This document shows, piece after piece, positions 1-8,703 of a stretch of DNA of 62,114 bases. This DNA is from Bacteroidota bacterium (GTDB lineage Bacteria > Bacteroidota > Bacteroidia > Bacteroidales > GCA-2748055): contig JAHEEC010000008.1 of assembly GCA_024640885.1 (NCBI GenBank), positions 1 to 62,114 of the forward strand. Direction: 5' to 3'. How positions within the stretch are numbered: the stretch's first letter is position 1; each line of letters starts with the position of its first letter. The translations under genes and the position numbers were made by a program. The notes beneath the pieces were generated by a model. That model did not search any database, was not told the DNA's origin, and saw only the letters and a program-made list of their open reading frames with translations.

Positions 1-1098
1 ATTCCATTCCGTCCAAACAGCAATTAAAGCTTTACTATAATGTGAACTGGAAGAATTAGGATCCAGTTCAAGAGCCTTGTTGAGGTAAGCATAAATCTTA
101 GGAATGGCGACTGATGGTGATACAAAGCTCATTTGATTCTGGTAAGCCCAGGCGGATGATAGGCCTGCATAGGGTTGGGCCCATTCAGGTTCTATTTCGA
201 TGGCAATATTGAAATATTCTTTAGCTTTTTGCAGGCTGTTTTTATCGATCATTTCCAGGTAATGCAGCCCTAGGTAGTAGGCTTCAACAGCCTGATCGTC
301 AATTTCTCCCGATTCAGCAAGCAATAATTCTTCATCTGCCGTTAATTCAATTTTCAAGTGATCTGCAATCTGCTTAGTCACCTGGTTATGAAGGTTTGGC
401 AAATGGCCCTTCGACTCCCTGTATTCAGCATTCCAGAGTTGCTTCTCTTCAGGAGTGTTCATGGTTAATTGGAAACATATACTGTCACCCATATACATTA
501 CCGAGGGCTCTACAATTACATCCACCCCCAGTTCAGAAGCAATCTGAGCCAAGGTCTTATCGGCATCTTTGTAGACATCGGATGTGGTTTTGGAAATGAC
601 CGTTATGACTCTCCCTACATCACTGATAAGCGACGAATGCATGCCGGACATAACAATGTCCAAGCGTTCATCACCCGTATAATTTTGGAATGGCAGAATC
701 AGCATGGATTGAATTTCTCCGGGACGAATCATATTGCTTCTGCCCATAATATTCATTACAACCAACCCCACAATGGCCACAAAACTTATAATGGTAGCTA
801 TCTTCCAGGCATTGGAGGTCACTGTTTTCTCTCCTTCTTTAAACTCTTCTATAGATTTGGTAAGCTCAATTCCTTCAGAGGTCAGATCATAAAGCCACGA
901 AAAGACAATGGCCAGTGGGAATCCCACGGCCAGTACTATCACCACGATCATAAGTAAGTTGGGTGGGAAGTTTAGCGTATCCGCCAGATTATTGATCAGT
1001 TCGATGATGACAAATGATGTAGAGGCATAGATGGTGATCACATGCACCACCTTGCGGCGTTTTAACTCCTGCCAGAATTGGGATAGTTTTTTGGGCAT
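1..1098 (-). CDS. Membrane TPR protein with FlgO/TolB-like middle domain, partial at left edge
   Basis: The reading frame is open from an ATG at 1098 to the window edge, giving the first 366 residues; the C-terminus lies outside. It starts MPKKLSQFWQELKRRKVV, a basic N-terminus shared with proteins at 22898 and in the relic at 10991. Two membrane segments follow at about residues 20-38 and 48-70, and a third at about 95-115. A soluble region around 125-250 contains LILPFQNYT and an IASELGVDVIVE motif, resembling the FlgO/TolB N-terminal fold that precedes TPRs in many Bacteroidota proteins. TPR-like helices begin near residue 290 (AIEIEPEWAQPYAGL). Function is unknown; a role in envelope signalling or protein assembly is inference. 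The ATG fits the family start, and no relic of the neighbouring HTH gene intrudes into it. Confidence 0.8.
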   Translation of the reverse strand, partial: MPKKLSQFWQELKRRKVVHVITIYASTSFVIIELINNLADTLNFPPNLLMIVVIVLAVGFPLAIVFSWLYDLTSEGIELTKSIEEFKEGEKTVTSNAWKIATIISFVAIVGLVVMNIMGRSNMIRPGEIQSMLILPFQNYTGDERLDIVMSGMHSSLISDVGRVITVISKTTSDVYKDADKTLAQIASELGVDVIVEPSVMYMGDSICFQLTMNTPEEKQLWNAEYRESKGHLPNLHNQVTKQIADHLKIELTADEELLLAESGEIDDQAVEAYYLGLHYLEMIDKNSLQKAKEYFNIAIEIEPEWAQPYAGLSSAWAYQNQMSFVSPSVAIPKIYAYLNKALELDPNSSSSHYSKALIAVWTEWN

Positions 1099-1129
1099 AT
1101 GGTTAGGGTTGCATGCTACAAGTTACTTA

Positions 1130-1240
1130 TCTAGAGGATATGAGTCAAATCAGGGAAGACTTCCGTTTTACAGACTTGGAAATCGTGTTTACTTTAAGAG
1201 AGGAAATATTATGCAGGCCTTAGAGGCTCACATGAATTAA
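1130..1240 (+). pseudogene. Relic of an excisionase-family (HTH_17/MerR-like) DNA-binding protein, copy 1
   Basis: The frame from about 1130 to the stop at 1238-1240 reads GRLPFYRLGNRVYFKRGNI followed by MQALEAHMN. This is the typical C-terminal half of an excisionase-type helix-turn-helix protein, where the wing has the form FYRxGxRVYFKRSDI. The N-terminal half (the helix-turn-helix itself) is not visible upstream, where gene 1 begins on the other strand. A second, more decayed copy is at 4165-4245 in the same orientation, and similarity continues past both stop codons for about 90 bases. I read it as a dead gene end left by a mobile element or a toxin-antitoxin/DUF locus. Family assignment rests on this short motif only. 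Confidence 0.5.
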
Positions 1241-1332
1241 CAACATCTGCAATTCAATGTATAAATGGATTGGCTAAAAATCAGCCTGCTGATGGATCCG
1301 TTGACGGATTTTTCGTGCATCTACTTCATAGA
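1193..1332 (+). repeat. Diverged direct repeat, copy 1 (partner at about 4201-4340)
   Basis: The stretch beginning TTTAAGAGAGGAAATATTAT and ending around the bases GTTGACGGATTTTTC aligns by eye with 4201-4340 (TTTAAGAGAAGTGATATTAT to GTTGACGGTATTTTC). It covers the last 15 codons of the HTH relic and the non-coding DNA after its stop. A small inverted repeat ATCCGT-TG-ACGGAT followed by TTTTT at about 1296-1315 may be an old terminator. The rest of the gap to 1500 shows no gene I can support. Confidence 0.5.
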
Positions 1333-1500
1333 CAGCAGATTCATTATCAATCAATTGCCTCTCATAGAATATACAAACCATCAACAAGATCCAGAGCTTT
1401 TTTAATTTCCAATTCAAGGTGACGGGGGTGTTGGTGGAATTTGCTTTCGGTTGAAGATGCAATTATGTAAGCGGAGAGCCAGCCATAAAAATGAAATAAT

Positions 1501-4071
1501 TCACACCCGGATTCCCATGACCAAGATGTCATCTATCTGCTCATTTCCTCCCCTCCATTCTTCAAGAGTTGTTTCAAGAATAAGTTTTTGATCAGCCATG
1601 CCCTTATCCTGAATGCTTAGAAGCAGTTCCTTGAAGTATTTTGACTTATAACTTTTCCTTTTCGGCCCGCCGGTTTGATCCACGTAACCGTCAGAGAATA
1701 GGTAAAGAGTGTCATTCTTTTGTAAGTGCAGATTGTGGCAGGTAAAGGGCTGATGATCATCGTAAATACCTAGGGGCATTTTATCTGCTTTCACTTCCAT
1801 TATTTCCTGTTTTCTGACCAGGTAAAGGGGACGAAAAGCTCCTGAATATTGCATTTGTTCGAAGTCCGGGTCGAAGATGCAAAGCGCCAGTTCCATTCCG
1901 TCGCGTTGCTCATCCGTTCTTCCTGTTTGATGCAGGGACTGTATGACTCTTGTCCGGAGTTGGTTCAGTATATCATTGGCGCAGAGGACTTCTCTCGTTT
2001 TCACGATCTCATTCAGGAATGCAATGCCTAGCAAACTCATAAAAGCACCCGGCACACCATGTCCGGTGCAGTCTGCCAATGCTGCAAACAGTTTTCCCTC
2101 CTTTTCGGCCAACCAGTAAAAATCCCCGCTTACAATATCCCGGGGCTTGTGAAAAATGAAATAATCCTTCAACAGGGTATCAACATTCTTCTTTGGCGGA
2201 AACAGCGCATGCTGGATCCTCCTGGCATAATTGATGCTGTCGGTGATCGCGTTGTTCTGACTTTCAATTTTCCGGTTCTGTTCTTCCAGAATATGGTTGG
2301 CTTTTCTTTTGTCGAAAAAGCTTACAAGAATAACCACCACCAGTACAAGCATGAGTACAAAGCCCACAATAAAAGAATTGCGTAAGGTCTTTTGTTGCTT
2401 GGCCTCCTGGGCCTGAAGGGCATCCTTCTTTTGTTGCACTAATTCAGTAGCCTGTTTTTCTTTTTCGTAGCGGTACTGGTATTCGAGACCTGCAATTCTT
2501 CTAATGTTTTCTTCGTTGTAAAGGCTGTCGTATAGCTCTTTGTGCAACATGTGATTTTCAAGAGACGCCCGGTAATTGTGAGTGGCCAAATAAATGTCGG
2601 TCAATTGTTTATACATATCAACCTGCTCCTCCAGCAGGTCCAGTTCCCGTCCAAGCCCCAGGCTTTTTTGCGTGTAGTCAAGAGCCTTTGTAAAATCCTC
2701 TGTTGCAAGGTATATGTTGCCCATATAACCAAACAGATCGCAGATTCCCTTCCTATCCGACAATTCTGTTTTTATTTCAAGCGACTCCTTGTAATAAACA
2801 AGGGCTTCCTGATGATCTCCCATCTGGGCATGCAAATTTCCAATACTGGACAGACATTGTGATTCACCATATCGCTCACCGATTTCTTTTGTGAGGACCA
2901 AGGATTTTTGGAGATACTCAAAGGCCTCCTGGAAATTTCCCTGCTTTCCCGATGTGATTCCCATACCCATCAGGCAATTTGAAATTCCACTCTTATCCTG
3001 GAGTTCTTCCAGGATCTGAAGCGACCGGTTAAAGTAATCCAGGGCATTCTCATGATCTTCCTGGGCTGCATGAATGCTTCCAATGTTCATCAGACAGCTG
3101 GAAACCCCCCTTTGATCGGAGATCTCTTCTTTTATTTTCAATGAGTTCTGGATGTACTCGAGGGCCAGGGGATAATTCCCCTGGTCCTGGTAAATCAGTC
3201 CGATGTTGTTCAGACACCTGGAAACTCCCTGTTTATCCCCGTACTCTTCGTCTATTTCACTTGATCTCTGATAGCACCCAATGGCCTCATTGTAATTGCC
3301 TTGGTTCTGGTGGATGATTCCAATATTCAGCAGGACACCCGATTCCCCCTGTTTATCCCCGATCTCCTTCAACAGGTCGAGGGTCTGTTCAAAGTAACGG
3401 ATGGATTCGCTATAATTGCCCTGCCTCATATGAATATATCCGATGTTATGAAGGTTGGATGACAGGGATTTCTTATCACCGGCCAAAGTTGCATATAAGT
3501 TCGATTCCTGAATGTATTCAAGCGCCTCCTGATAGTTCCCCTTCTGCGCACTTAAAATTCCAAAGCTGCCCAGGCTTTTAGAGATCAGGCTATTGTCTCC
3601 CAGTTCCTCAGCTAATCTGAGAGACTTCTCAAATTGCTCCATGGCTCTGTCATACTCACCCAGTTTCCAGTGAACCCTGCCGATATTGTTTAAACACTTT
3701 GAAACTCCTCGGGAATACCCTATTTCTTCGAACAACGCTAGGGATTTCAGAAAATAATCCTGTGCCTCAGAATTTTCTGATTTACTGTAATGGTAAGTTC
3801 CCAGGATCCTTAAGGCCTCAGCCCTCCCTTTTACAAAACGAATCTTTTTGGAAAGCTCCAGAGCCTCGTTGGCATAGCTCAGCATAAGCTCGTTGTCATA
3901 TTCGTAAAGACTCAGGGCGGTGGCATTTAAAAGATTGATCCAGGTGCTGTCCTTTTTCGATGGCTGTTGCAACAATAAGGTCAGGCTGTCGATTTCTGAG
4001 GTTTGGGCATTTAGCACTGAAAAGAAAGAAGACAATACCAACAGTTCTAGCAAAAAAGGAATTCTTTTCAT
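1501..4071 (-). CDS. TPR-repeat membrane protein with C-terminal SpoIIE/PP2C-type phosphatase
   Basis: The 856-residue product has a Sec signal peptide (MKRIPFLLELLVLSSFFSVLNAQ), then about eleven tandem TPRs of roughly 40 residues each (about 30-500; repeated pattern NIGxIHxxQGNYxEALxYxxxSL). A coiled coil precedes one membrane helix at about 562-582 (IVGFVLMLVLVVVILVSFF), followed by a second coiled coil and a cytoplasmic SpoIIE-type PP2C domain at about 615-856. Phosphatase motifs are SGDFYWL, ADCTGHGVPGAFMSLLG near 662 and the terminal DDILVMGIRV, which supply the metal-binding Asp residues. Topology suggests a periplasmic TPR sensor controlling a phosphatase that acts on a STAS anti-anti-sigma factor. 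No STAS partner is adjacent; the nearest in the window is at 28395. The gene stands alone. Confidence 0.9.
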   Translation of the reverse strand: MKRIPFLLELLVLSSFFSVLNAQTSEIDSLTLLLQQPSKKDSTWINLLNATALSLYEYDNELMLSYANEALELSKKIRFVKGRAEALRILGTYHYSKSENSEAQDYFLKSLALFEEIGYSRGVSKCLNNIGRVHWKLGEYDRAMEQFEKSLRLAEELGDNSLISKSLGSFGILSAQKGNYQEALEYIQESNLYATLAGDKKSLSSNLHNIGYIHMRQGNYSESIRYFEQTLDLLKEIGDKQGESGVLLNIGIIHQNQGNYNEAIGCYQRSSEIDEEYGDKQGVSRCLNNIGLIYQDQGNYPLALEYIQNSLKIKEEISDQRGVSSCLMNIGSIHAAQEDHENALDYFNRSLQILEELQDKSGISNCLMGMGITSGKQGNFQEAFEYLQKSLVLTKEIGERYGESQCLSSIGNLHAQMGDHQEALVYYKESLEIKTELSDRKGICDLFGYMGNIYLATEDFTKALDYTQKSLGLGRELDLLEEQVDMYKQLTDIYLATHNYRASLENHMLHKELYDSLYNEENIRRIAGLEYQYRYEKEKQATELVQQKKDALQAQEAKQQKTLRNSFIVGFVLMLVLVVVILVSFFDKRKANHILEEQNRKIESQNNAITDSINYARRIQHALFPPKKNVDTLLKDYFIFHKPRDIVSGDFYWLAEKEGKLFAALADCTGHGVPGAFMSLLGIAFLNEIVKTREVLCANDILNQLRTRVIQSLHQTGRTDEQRDGMELALCIFDPDFEQMQYSGAFRPLYLVRKQEIMEVKADKMPLGIYDDHQPFTCHNLHLQKNDTLYLFSDGYVDQTGGPKRKSYKSKYFKELLLSIQDKGMADQKLILETTLEEWRGGNEQIDDILVMGIRV

Positions 4072-4164
4072 GGTAAGTCGGGATTATAGTCTCTGACTAA
4101 TTTAAGATTTCTGTTGAAAAATTTGGCTCTTTTATAATCCGGCCTTAAATCTGCAGTTCATGAC

Positions 4165-4245
4165 TCTGTAAGTTTTGACAGAATAGGGAGACATGTTTGT
4201 TTTAAGAGAAGTGATATTATGATGGCGCTTGAGGCTCATAGGTAG
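4165..4245 (+). pseudogene. Relic of an excisionase-family HTH protein, copy 2
   Basis: The frame ending at the TAG at 4243-4245 reads SFDRIGRHVCFKRSDIMM then ALEAHR. It aligns with the relic ending at 1240 (FYRLGNRVYFKRGNIMQALEAH). No start codon or upstream helix-turn-helix remains. The two relics point the same way and bracket the phosphatase gene, about 3.0 kb apart. Assignment is by motif only. Confidence 0.45.
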
Positions 4246-4340
4246 CATAAGCATAGGAGATTCAATTCATACTATAAATATCTGAAAAAACACCTGCGGA
4301 TGGATTCGTTGACGGTATTTTCAATCATCTCAAACGTGCA
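4201..4340 (+). repeat. Diverged direct repeat, copy 2 (partner at about 1193-1332)
   Basis: Similarity to 1193-1332 covers the end of the HTH relic and continues through non-coding DNA to the shared element GATTCGTTGACGGTATTTTC. The remainder of the 4072-4707 gap holds a hairpin at 4529-4564 and no gene I can support; a 92-codon frame at 4379-4657 has no recognisable protein character. Confidence 0.45.
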
Positions 4341-4528
4341 TAGATTCCTTGTAATCAGCAACCGGACCTAGACTTAATTTGAATACAATCAACATGGTAC
4401 TGAAATTTTTAAACTTCCACAACAGGTTGACAAAATCCCAGCTAACACTATTGCAAACACTTGCATCAAGGTTTCCGCCCGATTATATCTCAAATTATTG
4501 GGGGCTGGTGGCACCACGCCAAACCGCG

Positions 4529-4564
4529 AAAGCCCCTGTTGATCTCCGGATCGGCAGGGGCTTT
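4529..4564 (-). terminator. Long stem-loop with UCCG tetraloop, probable terminator of the glycosyltransferase gene
   Basis: AAAGCCCCTGTTGATC pairs with GATCGGCAGGGGCTTT across a TCCG loop: a 16-bp stem with two G-U wobbles when read on the plus strand. The loop belongs to the very stable UNCG class (C-UCCG-G) when transcribed rightward. It lies 144 bases beyond the stop of the leftward gene at 4708. There is no long T-run on either side, so it could equally be an RNA-processing or insulating hairpin. A degenerate copy lies at 10784-10820. Confidence 0.5.
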
Positions 4565-4707
4565 CCAATTTATAAGGAAATATCCGGAAAGGGAATAAGC
4601 TCCAATTTCATTAAAAGGCAACAGATCAGCTATTGCTGCAAAAAAAAATGTAATTAAGAAACAGCCCGGCAACCTGTTTGCGAACCTATGGTGTTTTCCG
4701 GATACTT

Positions 4708-6795
4708 TTACGGAACCTGGCTGTAAACTTTTAGTGTGAAATCATCAAGACGGACAGACTCATTTCCATTGTATTCCACATAGCACCTGATAGAGCTGTC
4801 TGCCGGTTGAGATTCAATTTTCGTAAACAGGTTGCTCATGTACCAGTCATCATCTATTCTCCCGGAAGAGGAATCAGAGGTTGATATCACATCATTTCCC
4901 TTGATATCAGTGTATTCACACTTAATTAGGATATTATCTGTATCATCTTCATTGAAAATATTGCTTTTTACAGATGATGAAACCACATCTCCTGTTGCTA
5001 TTCCTTTCAGGGTATACAGCGGACTTCTGGGCATATCATCCTTCAGGAGAATTGAATAATGTCCATGGGCAGCAATTCCCTCCTGGAGAATAAAGTCTCC
5101 CGGAAGAATCATGCGTTCATTATCGCTGTAGAGTTGACCATGATTTATTTTCTCGAAACCGCAGATCAGATCCACAGTTCTTATCCAGCCGTCGAGGTTT
5201 CTGTATCTGATGATGTGCTCCTCTATTTTTTCATAGGAGTAAACCGTATCACGTTGAAGGCGAATACCTGCATCACGGGCATATTGTTCAACGAAGTTGC
5301 ATAGTTCCGGGCCATTCCAACCCGGTTTTGAATACAGATGTATTCCGTTTCCACTGAGCAGAACCTCCTCAAAATTAGCGACCCGCATTCGCATATACTT
5401 CAAAGGATTTCCGATCCCTTCCCAGGTCAGTATATTGGGATATATTCTCTCATAATCCAGATAGGCGCGTTTCTCGTGGTGCAGGTAACTCACTCCGAGA
5501 ACCATAGCATTTTCCGGCATGGGTGTGGACATCCATATGGGGGTGATGATGAAATAATCCTCCGAGGATATTTGATCCCGAATGAACGCTTCGGTTGTCC
5601 TCTTATCCTGAAGATTTACATTGACCCCGGAAAAGTTTTTGGCAGTGGATATGAATGGAAAAAGCAAGAGGATGGCAAAAACGATGGAATATGACAAAGT
5701 ATTGTACTTGGAACGGACCGTTCTTTCAAAAATTTGGATGATCGTGAAGAAGATCATCGGGATTAAGCTCAAAAATGGTAAGGCATAATATCCTTTATAG
5801 TGTTTGGCAGTGATTGCAAGTCCCACGATAATGGCAATCATGGAAGCAATCAAAAAAAGGAAATCCTTCTTGTTTAGTGCTCTCAATTTAGGTCTGATTA
5901 CCAGAATAAGAAGGCATAGCGCGCTCAATGTTGTGATGATGGAAAAGGAAGGATTGTGTTTAAAGACAAGAGCGATGTGCTTAAAGAAACTTGATGTGTC
6001 AATAATTCCCCGATTGCCCGATCCATATAATCCACTGTGCAAGAACATCTCCTTGACAATTCGCCAGAATGATCTGAATTTTGATGAAACGGGAAGAAAG
6101 AAGACCAATGCAGAACCAATGCTGGAGAGGATATACCAGGCCCTGTTCCTCCACCCTGGAATCAATATGAAAGGAAGGACCAGCAACGGGATGAAATTAT
6201 ATTTTGTGACAAGACCAGCCCCCATCAAGATACCAGACAGAACGGAGAATTTCACAACCTTGAAATTCTGATCATAGAGGTACCTGATATAGAGGATAAA
6301 GAACAAAAGGATTATGACAGTCATCAACCTGTCCGGGCTGTATCTTGAAAGAATGCCATAATGAACTTCAGTGAAAAAATAGGCAGCCTGCAATACAAGA
6401 GCTCCAATGATACTCGAGGTATGCTTGTATACCAACAGTCCAAGCCGGAGGACCAAAAAGAAGATTATTGATGTGAGAAAAAGGTTGCTTATAGAAAGAT
6501 AAAACTCAGGGTCAGAGATCACATCGGTTACGATATCATTATACCCCGCGAACAGGTGTATGATGCGAAAAAAGAGCCCGGTTAAAAGCTGTAGCGGTGT
6601 TCCCGGATGATCGATATGCCCGATTTTGTTGAAGTCAAGGGTTGCACAATTCAAACCACTTATTACATACATGTATTCCGGATCAATACTCCTCAGGTAA
6701 TATGGCCCGAGGAAGAAATTTAGATATACCGTCCAGATCACGATAGCTCCTGGAATAATATAAAGGATTGATCGTTTTGACAAAATGTTCATCAT
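4708..6795 (-). CDS. GT-C fold membrane glycosyltransferase (PMT/ArnT-like)
   Basis: The 695-residue protein has about ten membrane helices in residues 1-390 and a soluble C-terminal half of about 300 residues. The first outer loop carries GHIDHPGTPLQLLTG (residues 59-73), the acidic first loop typical of dolichyl/undecaprenyl-phosphate-sugar dependent GT-C enzymes; R151YSPDR in the next loop is also typical. The predicted reaction is transfer of a sugar from a lipid-phosphate donor on the outer face of the inner membrane. The C-terminal part (about 520-690) looks like a beta-rich carbohydrate-binding or jelly-roll domain. The acceptor is unknown. It is monocistronic, and the start MMNILSKRS could be either Met. 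Confidence 0.75.
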   Translation of the reverse strand: MMNILSKRSILYIIPGAIVIWTVYLNFFLGPYYLRSIDPEYMYVISGLNCATLDFNKIGHIDHPGTPLQLLTGLFFRIIHLFAGYNDIVTDVISDPEFYLSISNLFLTSIIFFLVLRLGLLVYKHTSSIIGALVLQAAYFFTEVHYGILSRYSPDRLMTVIILLFFILYIRYLYDQNFKVVKFSVLSGILMGAGLVTKYNFIPLLVLPFILIPGWRNRAWYILSSIGSALVFFLPVSSKFRSFWRIVKEMFLHSGLYGSGNRGIIDTSSFFKHIALVFKHNPSFSIITTLSALCLLILVIRPKLRALNKKDFLFLIASMIAIIVGLAITAKHYKGYYALPFLSLIPMIFFTIIQIFERTVRSKYNTLSYSIVFAILLLFPFISTAKNFSGVNVNLQDKRTTEAFIRDQISSEDYFIITPIWMSTPMPENAMVLGVSYLHHEKRAYLDYERIYPNILTWEGIGNPLKYMRMRVANFEEVLLSGNGIHLYSKPGWNGPELCNFVEQYARDAGIRLQRDTVYSYEKIEEHIIRYRNLDGWIRTVDLICGFEKINHGQLYSDNERMILPGDFILQEGIAAHGHYSILLKDDMPRSPLYTLKGIATGDVVSSSVKSNIFNEDDTDNILIKCEYTDIKGNDVISTSDSSSGRIDDDWYMSNLFTKIESQPADSSIRCYVEYNGNESVRLDDFTLKVYSQVP

Positions 6796-6862
6796 AGCTA
6801 GTCCTGTTGAGGCTTAGATTTCAAAATGATTTGGATGGCCTTGTGTCATATATGGCCATGCT

Positions 6863-6893
6863 TTTGGTTTTCTTATCTATATTAATAAATTTA
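6863..6893 (+). promoter_or_regulatory. Putative Bacteroidota promoter for the fasciclin lipoprotein gene
   Basis: TTTG at 6863-6866 is followed after 19 bases by TAAATTTA at 6886-6893, close to the TTTG-N19/20-TAnnTTTG pattern of the Bacteroidota housekeeping sigma factor. The ATG lies at 6899, so a transcript starting the usual few bases after the -7 element would have almost no leader. Confidence 0.4.
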
Positions 6894-6898
6894 CTCTT

Positions 6899-8665
6899 AT
6901 GACATGGAAGTTTTTCCTTGGCATTTTTTTCAGCCTTTGTGTGGGGTGTGAGGAATACGGCCTGAAAGAGAAATATAAAAGACCTGACTGGCTTCCGGGA
7001 AAATTGTATACTGCTGTAACAGTTCAGGAGAATCTCTCCATGTTTGCCGAGTGTTTGCGGCTTACCGGTTTAGACACCATCCTGGATGTTTCGGGAAGTT
7101 TTACAGTGTTCGCCCCTACCGATGAAGCCATAGAACAGTATCTCTCAGAAAATCAATATGCCAGCGTATCGAACATCCCACCTGATGAACTGGAAAGAAT
7201 CACGGAATTCCATATAATTCAGAATCCATGGTCGCTTGAGCAATTACAGAGTCTCAGCATTTATGGCTGGAGAACGGTCGATGATGAAAATAGGAATTCA
7301 TACGCCTATAAACGCCAGACAATATTTAAAAATCCTGTTCAAAAATATTGGACTACCAGGAAGAACAATAAAGAGATGGTTGTGATAGATTCAACCATCT
7401 CAAATCATTACAAAAGGGTGTTTGTAGGATCAAGAAAATATGCACCTGTTTTCTATGATGCGTATTTAGATGTAAATGATCTTACTTCCGAGGATTTCTA
7501 TTTTTATTTTGAAAGGGCATTTGAACCGGGAAATGTCTATTATGCCGGTGCCAAGATCCTGCAGGCGGATATTTTGGCCGAAAACGGATTTGTACATATC
7601 ATCGACAGGGTGGTGAACCCCATGCTGAACGCGCAGGAGCTGCTTGAAAGAGATTTACCTGGTGAAAGCTATAAACTCTTCCTGGAAATGGCCTATTGGT
7701 ATTATCCGACCTTCGAGGCAAACATGAGCGCTACATACAATCAACCGGAGGTAAGGCTTGGAGCCCTGGTGGATACATTGTGGGACCTAAACTATCCAGA
7801 CCTGGCATTCGCTCTGCAAAAGGAAAGTACCGGGACCGAAGGCACGGGTATTAATGAGACCATGGTGAGGCACAATGGATTGTTTGCCCCGACAGATATT
7901 GCCTTCAGGGAATTCATCGATGGCATTTTAACCGATAAGTCAGGATTCCCCCATTGGGGCGATTACAGGATTCTCCCCAGGGATCTTTGCGAGATCATTG
8001 TTGCTCGACATTTTAAGTCTGCTCCCATATATCCTTCCACAAATCTTTATCAGCAAATTTTCATGGAAGAGGGCAGTTTCCAGCAGAATGAAGGGGATAT
8101 CATAAGAAGGGAATTCGGCAGCAACTGCACCTTCATTGGATTGGACACCTATGTTCCCGACCGGGTATTTACCAGTGTGACGGGACCCGTATTCCTCCGC
8201 CCGACCTATTCCATTTTCCGGAGAGCGATGCTATATGCCGGTGTCCAGGAAGCCATCGCTAACCACCCCGGGGAATTGTATTTTTTTCCGATCCCTGATT
8301 ATGCCCTTGAATCCGATTCCTCATTGATCATAAACTGGATTGACTATGATGAAAACAGGTACAATTTCCAGGCGCTCGACAGGTACATGCATGAAATGGT
8401 GACCCTTGGGAGAAATACCATCAGAAACCTGATAATGAACCAGGTCGGGACTCCAATTCCCAACGATAGCACCGATCAGGAAATCATAAGAACCTTAAGG
8501 GGTAATTTTATCACATGGGATCATTCTGATAACACGATCCGGGGCACACTCCCCTCCACGTGGGGGTACAACGGGAGTATTGTCACAACCTGCTATCCAG
8601 GTCCCCTGCATGAACCCTCGGATAATGGAAAGGCCTGGAGTGTCAATTACTGGTTCAATTTTTAG
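6899..8665 (+). CDS. Fasciclin (FAS1) domain lipoprotein, large
   Basis: The 588-residue protein has a lipoprotein signal (LCVGC, lipid Cys at residue 17) and FAS1-type repeats. The first domain, about 37-230, shows the hallmark TVFAPTDEAIEQYL; a second, about 245-400, contains GLFAPTDIAFREFID; a third, more diverged region follows at about 430-560 (ELYFFPIPDYALESDSS). Such multi-FAS1 lipoproteins are common on the surface of Bacteroidota, often next to SusC/SusD genes, and are thought to mediate adhesion or glycan binding; no SusCD pair is present here. It is convergent with a smaller FAS1 lipoprotein (8704-9846), which suggests the two act together. Specific ligand unknown. Confidence 0.85.
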   Translation: MTWKFFLGIFFSLCVGCEEYGLKEKYKRPDWLPGKLYTAVTVQENLSMFAECLRLTGLDTILDVSGSFTVFAPTDEAIEQYLSENQYASVSNIPPDELERITEFHIIQNPWSLEQLQSLSIYGWRTVDDENRNSYAYKRQTIFKNPVQKYWTTRKNNKEMVVIDSTISNHYKRVFVGSRKYAPVFYDAYLDVNDLTSEDFYFYFERAFEPGNVYYAGAKILQADILAENGFVHIIDRVVNPMLNAQELLERDLPGESYKLFLEMAYWYYPTFEANMSATYNQPEVRLGALVDTLWDLNYPDLAFALQKESTGTEGTGINETMVRHNGLFAPTDIAFREFIDGILTDKSGFPHWGDYRILPRDLCEIIVARHFKSAPIYPSTNLYQQIFMEEGSFQQNEGDIIRREFGSNCTFIGLDTYVPDRVFTSVTGPVFLRPTYSIFRRAMLYAGVQEAIANHPGELYFFPIPDYALESDSSLIINWIDYDENRYNFQALDRYMHEMVTLGRNTIRNLIMNQVGTPIPNDSTDQEIIRTLRGNFITWDHSDNTIRGTLPSTWGYNGSIVTTCYPGPLHEPSDNGKAWSVNYWFNF

Positions 8666-8703
8666 CAATTGGACGGGGCGATCATCTTCTGACTATTCAA
8701 GTT

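Noticed and set aside
1274-1462. 62-codon minus-strand open frame
   Set aside because: It overlaps the direct repeat on the other strand and shows no recognisable features.
4379-4657. 92-codon plus-strand open frame in the gap before the glycosyltransferase
   Set aside because: Composition is not protein-like, it crosses the stem-loop at 4529-4564, and no ribosome-binding site or family match is visible.
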